A DNA stretch of 64,000 bases from the NCBI GenBank assembly GCA_963736685.1, contig CAVTPZ010000013.1, forward strand, positions 62,001-126,000, read 5' to 3'. The first letter of the stretch is position 1; the number at the start of each line of letters is the position of its first letter. Shown here piece by piece: positions 32,472 through 39,481 of this stretch. Origin of the DNA: DASUPK01 sp963736685 (GTDB taxonomy: Bacteria; Actinomycetota; Thermoleophilia; Solirubrobacterales; 70-9). Under the pieces are notes generated by a model, which was not told the origin of the DNA, did no database searches, and was given only the letters and a program-made list of their open reading frames with translations. The translations under genes and the position numbers were made by a program.

Positions 32472-34445
32472 ATGAAAGGAATGCCGGTTTCCATGGAGCC
32501 CGTCTCAGCCCCCCCGCCCGATTCGGCGGCCACAAAGACCGCCGCCGGATCGAAGTCAGGCAATGGCACTCCCGTGCCCGCCAAGAAGCTGGCCGACCCC
32601 GGGACCCTGAAGCAGGATCCGGGGAAGAAGCAGACCGGCAAGGGGAAGGTCGGCTCACTCGAGAACCCGGAGACCTACGACAACGTCCCCGGGCACGTGA
32701 TTCCGATCCTCGAGCGCGAGTTCGACGACTTCGACACCGAGGCGGCCAGCTTCCTGCGGGGCGAGCAGACCGAGGAGCAGTTCATCGGCTTCCGCCTGAA
32801 GCAGGGTGTCTACGGCCAGCGCCAGCCCGACGTGCAGATGTGCCGCATCAAGCTTCCGTTCGGCGGCGTGAACCCCGAGCAGATGGAGACGTTCGCGGAC
32901 GTGGTCGAGCAGTTCGCACCCCTCAACAAGGGTCACATCACGACCCGCCAGAACATCCAGATCCATCACATCCCTCTTGCCGACATGGCTGAGCTGATCC
33001 GGCAGATCAGTTCAGCCGGCCTCTCCTCGCGCGAGGGATGCGGGAACACGATCCGGAACGTCACCGGCGACCCGTGGGCCGGAGTCGCGGACGACGAGCC
33101 CTTCGACATCACCCCCTACGCCGCGGCCTATACGCGTTATTTCGTCCGCCACCCGACCACGCAGCTGATGCCCCGCAAGGTGAAGACGGCTTTCACCGCC
33201 AGCGACGCCGATCGGGCCATCACCGGCATCCACGACGTCGGCTTCATCCCCAAGGTGAGGGAGATCGACGGCAAGCAGGTGAAGGGGGTCGAGATCCGGA
33301 TCGGCGGCGGCACCTCGATCCAGCCCCGCATCGCCCCGACCCTGAATGAGTTCGTCGAGCTCGACAACGGCGACTACCTGAAGTGGACCGAGGCTGCGCT
33401 GCGCATCTTCGACCGCCAGGAGTGGCTGCGCGAGAACCGTATGCGCGCCCGCATCAAGGTCCTGGTCGACAAGATCGGCATGGACGCCTTCCGCGAGCTG
33501 GTCGACGAGGAGCTCGAGGGCGACTGGGTCGATGAGCGCGACTTCACCATCGACCACCTCCTCTACGTTCACGACGAGGAGGGCGACGCCCCGGCCGTGC
33601 CGGAGAGCTACGGCACTCCCAATGGCGACAAGGGCGAGTTCGACGCCTGGGTCGACGCGAACGTCGCTCCCCAGCGCCAGGACGGCTTCGCCACGGTCAC
33701 CGTCAAGGTCACGCGCGGCGACCTGACGCCCGAGCAATTCCGGGGGCTCGCAGCGATCATGCGCGACTTCACCAGCGGATTCGCCCGCACCACCGTCCAG
33801 CAGAACCTGGTGCTGCGCTGGGTCCGCCCGGAATCCCTCTACGACATCTGGGTGCGGCTGCAGGACCTGAACCTGGCCGATGCGGGCGCCTTCACGATCA
33901 CCGACGTGGTCAGCTGCCCTGGAACGGACAGCTGCAAGCTCGGGATCACGGCCTCGATGGGCCTCAACGCCGAGCTCCAGAGGCGCCTCGAGGCGATGGA
34001 GATCACCGACCCGCTCACCAAGCAGATCCACATCAAGATGAGCGGCTGCCCGAACGGCTGCTCGCAGCACCACATCGCGACGATCGGCTTTTACGGCGCC
34101 TCCATCAAGGTCGGCGAGCACACGATCCCGGCGTACATTCCCCACATCGCCGGCAACTTCGAGGGTGGCGACGTCGTCTTCGGCCATCGGCTCAAGGCCC
34201 GCCTGCCCGCCAAACGCGTTCCGGACGCGGTGGAGCGGTGGATCCGCCACTACGAGGACAACCGCGAGGACGGCGAGGACTTCAACGCCTTCGTCGACCG
34301 AACAGGCTTCGACGCGTTCGAGGAGCTGATCTCGGACCTGAAGCTGCCGGTCGAGTTCAGCGCGGACAACCTGATGTTCTTCATCGACTGGAACCGGTCC
34401 GAGCCCTACAAGGTCGAGCGGGGCGAAGGCGAGTGCGCGGTCTAG
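32472..34445 (+). CDS. sir: Ferredoxin-type nitrite/sulfite reductase
   Basis: A 657-residue siroheme reductase with the duplicated ferredoxin-like and sulfite-reductase domains. The [4Fe-4S]-siroheme ligands are Cys-x5-Cys ('SCPGTDSCKLG') and Cys-x3-Cys ('GCPNGCSQHH'). 'NKGHITTRQNIQIHHIPL' is the substrate-side Arg motif. An unusual 50-residue Lys/Pro/Gly-rich N-terminal extension precedes the core. It reduces sulfite to sulfide, drawing electrons from ferredoxin. It heads an assimilatory sulfur cluster, which favours sulfite over nitrite. ATG 32472 fits the -10 at 32441; several nearby ATGs are possible. Confidence 0.88.
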   Translation: MKGMPVSMEPVSAPPPDSAATKTAAGSKSGNGTPVPAKKLADPGTLKQDPGKKQTGKGKVGSLENPETYDNVPGHVIPILEREFDDFDTEAASFLRGEQTEEQFIGFRLKQGVYGQRQPDVQMCRIKLPFGGVNPEQMETFADVVEQFAPLNKGHITTRQNIQIHHIPLADMAELIRQISSAGLSSREGCGNTIRNVTGDPWAGVADDEPFDITPYAAAYTRYFVRHPTTQLMPRKVKTAFTASDADRAITGIHDVGFIPKVREIDGKQVKGVEIRIGGGTSIQPRIAPTLNEFVELDNGDYLKWTEAALRIFDRQEWLRENRMRARIKVLVDKIGMDAFRELVDEELEGDWVDERDFTIDHLLYVHDEEGDAPAVPESYGTPNGDKGEFDAWVDANVAPQRQDGFATVTVKVTRGDLTPEQFRGLAAIMRDFTSGFARTTVQQNLVLRWVRPESLYDIWVRLQDLNLADAGAFTITDVVSCPGTDSCKLGITASMGLNAELQRRLEAMEITDPLTKQIHIKMSGCPNGCSQHHIATIGFYGASIKVGEHTIPAYIPHIAGNFEGGDVVFGHRLKARLPAKRVPDAVERWIRHYEDNREDGEDFNAFVDRTGFDAFEELISDLKLPVEFSADNLMFFIDWNRSEPYKVERGEGECAV

Positions 34446-34470
34446 TGGCGACAAGGAGCTCCATATCGGA

Positions 34471-34489
34471 GCGGCGGCGAAGCCGCCGC
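34471..34489 (+). other. Intercistronic hairpin between sulfite reductase and APS reductase genes
   Basis: GCGGCGGC (34471-34478) and GCCGCCGC (34482-34489) pair perfectly around a GAA loop, 36 bases before the next ATG. It may set mRNA processing or partial termination between the two genes. Confidence 0.55.
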
Positions 34490-34524
34490 GACTTGGGATT
34501 GCGACGCAGGAGCCACGCCTGAAG

Positions 34525-35256
34525 ATGGCCACCCCGGCCACAGAGCATGCCGCGGTCCCCTCGGCGGAGCTCGATTCCCTCGGCTTCGACCCCGAGGTCG
34601 TCGCCGCCGAGCTCGAGGACGCCAGCGCCGAGGAGGCGCTCCGCTGGGCGCTCGACACCTTCAGCCCGCGGATGTACATCGCCTGCTCCTTCCAGAAGAC
34701 GAGCTCGGTGACGGTCCACATGGCCCACGCGATCAACCCCGATGCGCGCTTCTTCTACCTGGACACCGACGTGCTCTTCCCGGAGACCTACGAGACCAAG
34801 GCGCGCCTCGAGGAGCGCTTCGGCGTCAACTTCCATCGCTACAGCTCGATCACCCTCGAACAGCAGAAGGGCCTCTACGGCGACGAGCTGTGGAGCCGCG
34901 ACCCGGATGCCTGCTGCGGAATCCGCAAGGTGGAGCCGATGCGCTCGGCGCTCGCCGCGGTCGACGTCTGGGTGTCAGGGATCCGGCGCTCGGACTCACA
35001 GACCCGTGCCGGCGCGCCGAAGTTCGGCTGGGACAAGCGCTTCGGGCTCTGGAAGCTCAATCCCCTCGCGGATTGGAGCGAGAAGGAGGTCTGGTCCTAC
35101 ATCAGCAAGCACGACATCCCCTATAACGCTCTTCACGATCAGGGTTATCCCTCGATCGGATGCACGCACTGCACCCGCAAGCCGGGTGCGGGCGAGGACG
35201 ACCGCGCCGGGCGCTGGGCCGGCCTCGAGAAGACCGAGTGCGGGCTGCACGGGTAG
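34525..35256 (+). CDS. cysH: Adenylyl-sulfate (APS) reductase, iron-sulfur type
   Basis: A 243-residue assimilatory sulfonucleotide reductase. The N-type ATP-pyrophosphatase fold includes 'YIACSFQKTSSVTVHM' and 'YLDTDVLFPETYETK'. The four [4Fe-4S] cysteines are present, Cys130-Cys131 and Cys213-x2-Cys216, which mark the APS-using bacterial form. The catalytic Cys is in the C-terminal 'ECGLHG' (Cys239). It reduces APS to sulfite with thioredoxin. Downstream of the sulfite reductase and upstream of ATP sulfurylase, so the pathway is complete. Confidence 0.95.
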   Translation: MATPATEHAAVPSAELDSLGFDPEVVAAELEDASAEEALRWALDTFSPRMYIACSFQKTSSVTVHMAHAINPDARFFYLDTDVLFPETYETKARLEERFGVNFHRYSSITLEQQKGLYGDELWSRDPDACCGIRKVEPMRSALAAVDVWVSGIRRSDSQTRAGAPKFGWDKRFGLWKLNPLADWSEKEVWSYISKHDIPYNALHDQGYPSIGCTHCTRKPGAGEDDRAGRWAGLEKTECGLHG

Positions 35257-35317
35257 GGATCGCAGACGATCCCGCCTGATGGGGAAGCCGCTACCCTACC
35301 CCGCCTCGTGAGACCTT

Positions 35318-35342
35318 CCTGACCGAACTGATCACCTTTATC
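35318..35342 (+). promoter_or_regulatory. Candidate Rrf2-type site and -10 before ATP sulfurylase
   Basis: CCTGACCGAACTGATCACCT (35318-35337) resembles the dyad at 32418 and is followed by TTTATC (35337-35342), a plausible -10, 15 bases before the ATG. The match is imperfect and the site is offered as a hypothesis. Confidence 0.35.
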
Positions 35343-35356
35343 CACTCAAGGACGCC

Positions 35357-36442
35357 ATGACACAGACTGCCCTCAAGCTTCAGCTGACCGACCGCCAGAC
35401 CGCCGACTTCGAGATGATCGGCAACGGCGGCTTCGCCCCGCTCACCGGCCCCCAGGGGTCCGAGGATTGGAGGAGCGTGGTGGAGAACATGACCTTGGAG
35501 AACGGCGAGTACTGGCCGATCCCGATCACGCTGGCGACCGATCTCGACGCCTCCGAGGGCGACACCATCGAGGTCTCCTCCGACGAGGGCAAGCCGCTCG
35601 GCCGGCTCAACGTGACGGAGATCTTCGAGCGCGACCTGGACGCCGAGGCCGAGAAGGTCTACGGCACCGGCGACAAGGAGCATCCGGGCGTCGCGGCCAT
35701 CTACGAGGAGGGCGCCCGCTGCATCGCAGGCACCTACGAGGTCGACGAGCTTCCCGACCACGAGGAGGCCTTCACCAAGCGCCAGCTGAGCCCGGCCGAG
35801 TCCAAGAAGGCCTTCGAGGACCGGGGTTGGAAGCGCATCGTCGCCTTCCAGACCCGCAACCCGATCCACCGCGCTCACGAGCACGTCACCAAGACGGCGC
35901 TCGAGATCACCGACGGGCTGATGATCCACCCGCTGATCGGCAAGACCAAGGCCGGCGACATCCCGGCCGAGGTTCGGATGCGCTGCTACGAGGTCCTGAT
36001 GGAGGACTACTACCCGGACGACCGCGTGATCCTCAACGTCTTCCCGTCGAAGATGCACTACGCCGGTCCGCGCGAGGCGGTCCTCCACGCGATCGCCCGC
36101 CGGAACTACGGCTGCACCCACTTCATCGTGGGGCGTGACCACGCGGGCGTCGGCGACTACTACGGCACCTACGACGCACAGAAGATCTTCGATGGCCTCG
36201 ACATCGACAAGCTCGGCATCCAGCCGCTCTTCTTCGAGCACACCTTCTGGTGCAACAAGTGCGAGGGCATGGCGTCGGGCAAGACCTGCCCGCACGGCCA
36301 GGAGGATCACGTCTTCCTGAGCGGCACGAAGGTGCGCGAGATGCTCGGCAACGGCGAGAAGCCGCCGCAGGAGTTCAGCCGCCCCGAGGTGGCTCAGATC
36401 TTGATCGACGAATACGCAAAGGAGCAGCAGTCAAATGGCTGA
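35357..36442 (+). CDS. sat: Sulfate adenylyltransferase (ATP sulfurylase), Sat type
   Basis: A 361-residue homo-oligomeric ATP sulfurylase. It has the N-terminal PUA-like part and the catalytic domain with 'VAFQTRNPIHRAHEHVTKTAL' (QTRNP and HxxH), 'RNYGCTHFIVGRDHAGVGDYY' and 'FLSGTKVREML'. A Cys set 'WCNKCEGMASGKTCPHGQEDH' fits the zinc site seen in many Sat proteins. It makes APS from sulfate and ATP. Overlaps the APS kinase gene by 8 bases. Confidence 0.95.
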   Translation: MTQTALKLQLTDRQTADFEMIGNGGFAPLTGPQGSEDWRSVVENMTLENGEYWPIPITLATDLDASEGDTIEVSSDEGKPLGRLNVTEIFERDLDAEAEKVYGTGDKEHPGVAAIYEEGARCIAGTYEVDELPDHEEAFTKRQLSPAESKKAFEDRGWKRIVAFQTRNPIHRAHEHVTKTALEITDGLMIHPLIGKTKAGDIPAEVRMRCYEVLMEDYYPDDRVILNVFPSKMHYAGPREAVLHAIARRNYGCTHFIVGRDHAGVGDYYGTYDAQKIFDGLDIDKLGIQPLFFEHTFWCNKCEGMASGKTCPHGQEDHVFLSGTKVREMLGNGEKPPQEFSRPEVAQILIDEYAKEQQSNG

Positions 36443-36986
36443 CGAGAAGGGATTCACCCTCTGGTTCACGGGGCTTTCGGGCGCCGGCAAGACGACTATC
36501 TCCCACATCGTGGAGACCGCACTGCGCGAGCGGGGCTCCCGCGTGGAGGTGCTCGACGGCGACGTGGTCCGCGAGAACCTCTCGAAGGGCCTCGGTTTCT
36601 CGAAGGAGGACCGCGACACGAACATTCGCCGGATCGCCTTCGTGGCCGATCTGCTCTCCCGCAACGGCGTGCCCGTGATCACCGCCGCGATCTCCCCCTA
36701 CCGCGAGATCCGCGACGAGGCTCGCGAGACGATGGGAGACCGCTTCATCGAGGTCTTCGTGAAGGCCTCGGTCGAGGTCTGCGCGGAGCGCGACGTGAAG
36801 GGCCTCTACGAGAAGGCGTTCAAGGGCGAGATCAAGGAGTTCACGGGCGTCTCGGACCCCTACGAGCCCCCCCTCAACGCCGAGCTCACCCTCGACACCG
36901 AGCACGAGTCCGCCGAGGAGTCAGCGGCGAAGCTGCTGGCGCTGCTCGAGGATCGGCAGCTCATCCCAGCGGCTCAGCCCGCCTGA
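36435..36986 (+). CDS. cysC: Adenylyl-sulfate kinase
   Basis: A 183-residue APS kinase: P-loop 'GLSGAGKTTISHIVE', 'LDGDVVRENLSKGLGFSKEDRDTNIRRIA', 'AAISPYREIRDEARE', 'GVSDPYEPPLNAELTLDT'. It phosphorylates APS to PAPS. Since the reductase here is the APS type, PAPS is likely used for sulfation rather than reduction, or the two compete for APS. It is translationally coupled to sat. Confidence 0.95.
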   Translation: MADEKGFTLWFTGLSGAGKTTISHIVETALRERGSRVEVLDGDVVRENLSKGLGFSKEDRDTNIRRIAFVADLLSRNGVPVITAAISPYREIRDEARETMGDRFIEVFVKASVEVCAERDVKGLYEKAFKGEIKEFTGVSDPYEPPLNAELTLDTEHESAEESAAKLLALLEDRQLIPAAQPA

Positions 36987-36988
36987 TT

Positions 36989-37804
36989 TCAGTCAGAACG
37001 GCGGGGCGGAAGCTCCGGCTCGCCGAGGTCATACGTCGGATAGGCGCAGAAGGAGTCGAACATCTTGTGGTTGGGACCGTGAAAGTCAGACGAGGCGGTC
37101 GCCGCAAGCCCTCGATCCCTGCAGAGTTCCAGCAGGAACTTCGTCTGCGCGCGGTCATGCGAGGGGTAGAAGCACTCGACCCCGTCCAGGTCGAGGTCCT
37201 CGACCAGCGCCGCGACCTCGTTGGGGTCGTCCATGTCCCAGAACGGATGGGCCAGGACGGCGGAGCCCCCGGCCCGGTGGATGATCTCGGTGGCCTCGGC
37301 CGCGTCCGGCCAGCGGCGGGACACGAAGGCCTTCGCACCGGGCACCAGCCACTCTTCGAAGAAAGCCCCCATCTCCTCCGGCTTGGCGCCGGCGGCCTTG
37401 GCGATGTGGGGACGGCCCACCGAGGACGCGTCTCCCGCCACCGCGATCGCGTCCTCGAAGCTGACCGGCACGCCCTGGGAGTTGAGCCGCTCGACGATCT
37501 CGCGCGCCCGGGTGACGCGCTCGCGCTGCGCACGCTCGCAGGCCGGCGCGATTGCGATCGTGTCCACCCAGTAGCCCAGCATGTGCATGTCATCGATGCT
37601 GCCGTGGACGCACGACATCTCCGTCGCGGGAATCAGCACGATCCCTGCCCCGCTCGCGGCCTCGCCGGCCTCGGCCACACCGTCGACCCCATCGTGGTCG
37701 GTGAGCGCGAGGGTCGTCACGCCCGCCTCCACGGCGGCCGCGACCACGCCGGCGGGCGACAGCTCGCCGTCGGAGTACGTCGAATGACTCTGAAGGTCGA
37801 TCAT
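36989..37804 (-). CDS. PHP-domain phosphoesterase (TrpH/YciV/RNase AM type)
   Basis: A 271-residue PHP protein: 'IDLQSHSTYSDGELSPAG' gives the first metal His pair, 'ALTDHDGVDGV' the Asp-His-Asp, 'IPATEMSC' the Glu, 'LAHPFW' and 'GVECFYPSHD' later ligands, 'ASSDFHGPNHK' the final Asp-x-His. The family contains 5'-3' exoribonucleases and pAp phosphatases. Degrading pAp, a by-product of PAPS use, would suit its place beside the PAPS-making gene. The ATG at 37802-37804 is chosen by homology. Confidence 0.88.
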   Translation of the reverse strand: MIDLQSHSTYSDGELSPAGVVAAAVEAGVTTLALTDHDGVDGVAEAGEAASGAGIVLIPATEMSCVHGSIDDMHMLGYWVDTIAIAPACERAQRERVTRAREIVERLNSQGVPVSFEDAIAVAGDASSVGRPHIAKAAGAKPEEMGAFFEEWLVPGAKAFVSRRWPDAAEATEIIHRAGGSAVLAHPFWDMDDPNEVAALVEDLDLDGVECFYPSHDRAQTKFLLELCRDRGLAATASSDFHGPNHKMFDSFCAYPTYDLGEPELPPRRSD

Positions 37805-37818
37805 CGGCGGCGGAGCAT

Positions 37819-38274
37819 ATGAGGATCTCCGCCAAAGCCGACTACGCCGTGCGCGCCGCGGTCGAGATGGCCGCCGCCGGCGACGAGCCGGTGAAGGGCG
37901 AGAAGCTCGCCGAGGCGCAGGACATCCCGCTCCAGTTCCTCGAGCACATCCTGCTCGAGCTGAAGCACGCCCGGCTGGTGCGGGCACGCCGCGGCGCCCG
38001 CGGCGGCTACTGGCTCGCCCAGCCCCCGGAGGAGATCACCCTGGCGACCGTGATCCGGGCGGTCGAGGGGCCGCTCGCCAACATCCAGGACCAAGCGCCC
38101 GAACAGACGAAGTACCCCGGCAACGCCCAGCAGCTCAGCGAGGTCTGGATCGCGGTTCGCGCCTCCCTCCGCCGCGTCCTGGAGAACGTCACCATCGCCG
38201 ACCTGCGCGACGGAACGATCCCTGCCGGCGTCCTGGAGCTCACCGAGGACGACGGCGCCCGGATCACGCGGTAG
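37819..38274 (+). CDS. Rrf2 family regulator without cysteines (CymR-like)
   Basis: A 151-residue Rrf2 winged-helix protein: 'MRISAKADYAVRAAVEMA', 'IPLQFLEHILLELKHARLVRARRGARGGYWLA' and 'ITLATVIRAVEGPL'. It contains no Cys at all, so unlike IscR or NsrR it cannot hold an iron-sulfur cluster. CymR, the cysteine-metabolism repressor of Firmicutes, also lacks the cluster. Its position inside the sulfate cluster makes it the probable regulator of these genes. Divergent from the PHP gene over 14 bases. Confidence 0.9.
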   Translation: MRISAKADYAVRAAVEMAAAGDEPVKGEKLAEAQDIPLQFLEHILLELKHARLVRARRGARGGYWLAQPPEEITLATVIRAVEGPLANIQDQAPEQTKYPGNAQQLSEVWIAVRASLRRVLENVTIADLRDGTIPAGVLELTEDDGARITR

Positions 38275-38367
38275 GTCGCGGCGAGAAATCTGCCGCTGCT
38301 AGGGCGGATTCGCACTAGAAACCCCAGCTATTAGGGGGAAATGGCCCCCTCCGCTAAGGTGGCCGCT

Positions 38368-38434
38368 CCTTTTAGGACCCTTTCGGTCATAAAAGGAGAA
38401 AAGGTGGACAAGCGGCCTTCGTCCAAACGGCCGC
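38368..38434 (+). promoter_or_regulatory. Structured leader of the sulfur permease gene
   Basis: Hairpin 1: CCTTTTA (38368-38374) with TAAAAGG (38390-38396), with an inner GACC/GGTC stem (38376-38379, 38385-38388) around CTTTC. Hairpin 2: GCGGCC (38412-38417) with GGCCGC (38429-38434). Both lie between the Rrf2 stop and ATG 38457, after a region with further short stems near 38335-38365. This may be a 5' UTR control element or a terminator-antiterminator pair. No known riboswitch class was recognised. Confidence 0.5.
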
Positions 38435-38456
38435 GCACCTCTCCCAGGACCTCAAA

Positions 38457-39437
38457 ATGGATCCAGCAATCATCTTCTTCGGCCTCGGCGTGGGCTTCCT
38501 GGTCGGCATGACCGGGATGGGCGGCGGCTCCCTGATGACGCCGCTGCTCGTCCTCGTCTTCGGAATCAAGCCGACCACCGCGATCGGCACAGATATCTTC
38601 TACGCGGCTGTCACCAAGACCGCCGGCAGCTGGCGGCACCTGAAGCTGAAGACGGTGAACCTGCCGCTCGTCTACTGGATGGCGGCCGGAAGCGTCCCGT
38701 CCGCAATCGCGGGCGTCTGGTTCCTCGACTACCTGAAGCGCAGGCTGGGCGACAACCTCGACGAGACTGTCTTCGCGATCCTGGCCGGCTGCCTGCTGGT
38801 GGTCGGGGCCGCCACCCTCCTCCGCGGATTCTTCCTCGCCGACAAGATCCAGGAGCGCGACGACTTCGTGATGCACACTCGCCACAAGGTCGCCGCCGTC
38901 GGCATCGGCGCCACCACGGGCTTCGTGATCGGGCTCAGCTCTGCCGGCAGTGGCACCCTGATCGGGATCATGCTGATCGCCGTCTACCGGCTCACCCCGA
39001 GGAAGGTGGTCGGCACGGACGTCGTCCATGCCGCACTCCTGCTCTGGGCGGCATCCATCGCGCACATCTTCAGCGGCAACGTGGACTTCGGATTGGCTGC
39101 CAACATCATGGTCGGCTCCATTCCCGGCGTGATCCTGGGATCGAATCTCTCCGTCAACGTGCCTCAGGGCGCACTTCGATACGTCCTCGGCTTTGTGTTG
39201 ATCGGCGCCGGGGTCACGATCATGAACAAGGCCAACACCGACCTCGTGCCGTGGGTCGTGGGCGCCGCGACCCTCGCGGTGGCCGCCCTGTTCACAGTTC
39301 AGCTGGCCCTGCGCAAGGAGGTCGAGCACGACCCCGAGGAGCAGGCCGAGTTGGAGCGGGACGAGAGGATCGAGCGGGAGTTAGCCGCTCGTTCCCGGGC
39401 GCGCTCCGAGCCGGTCGCGGCTGCCGCCAAGGACTAG
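38457..39437 (+). CDS. TauE/SafE family permease
   Basis: A 326-residue membrane protein with about eight segments. Both family repeats are visible: 'GMTGMGGGSLMTPLLVLVFGIKPTTAIGTD' in the first half and 'GLSSAGSGTLIGIMLIAVYRLTPRKVVGTDVVHA' in the second. The family moves sulfite, sulfate or organosulfonates. The context suggests sulfate uptake or sulfite control. A 45-residue charged C-terminal tail ('EEQAELERDERIERELAARS') is cytoplasmic. The start has no strong ribosome site, fitting control by the leader hairpins. Confidence 0.9.
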   Translation: MDPAIIFFGLGVGFLVGMTGMGGGSLMTPLLVLVFGIKPTTAIGTDIFYAAVTKTAGSWRHLKLKTVNLPLVYWMAAGSVPSAIAGVWFLDYLKRRLGDNLDETVFAILAGCLLVVGAATLLRGFFLADKIQERDDFVMHTRHKVAAVGIGATTGFVIGLSSAGSGTLIGIMLIAVYRLTPRKVVGTDVVHAALLLWAASIAHIFSGNVDFGLAANIMVGSIPGVILGSNLSVNVPQGALRYVLGFVLIGAGVTIMNKANTDLVPWVVGAATLAVAALFTVQLALRKEVEHDPEEQAELERDERIERELAARSRARSEPVAAAAKD

Positions 39438-39481
39438 CCGGCAACGCCGGGATTCCGCCTTTCCCGCAATACTCCCCCGCC

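Noticed and set aside
33012..34736. A long minus-strand open frame opposite the sulfite reductase gene.
   Set aside because: Antisense artefact of GC-rich third positions; the plus-strand siroheme and Fe-S motifs are decisive.
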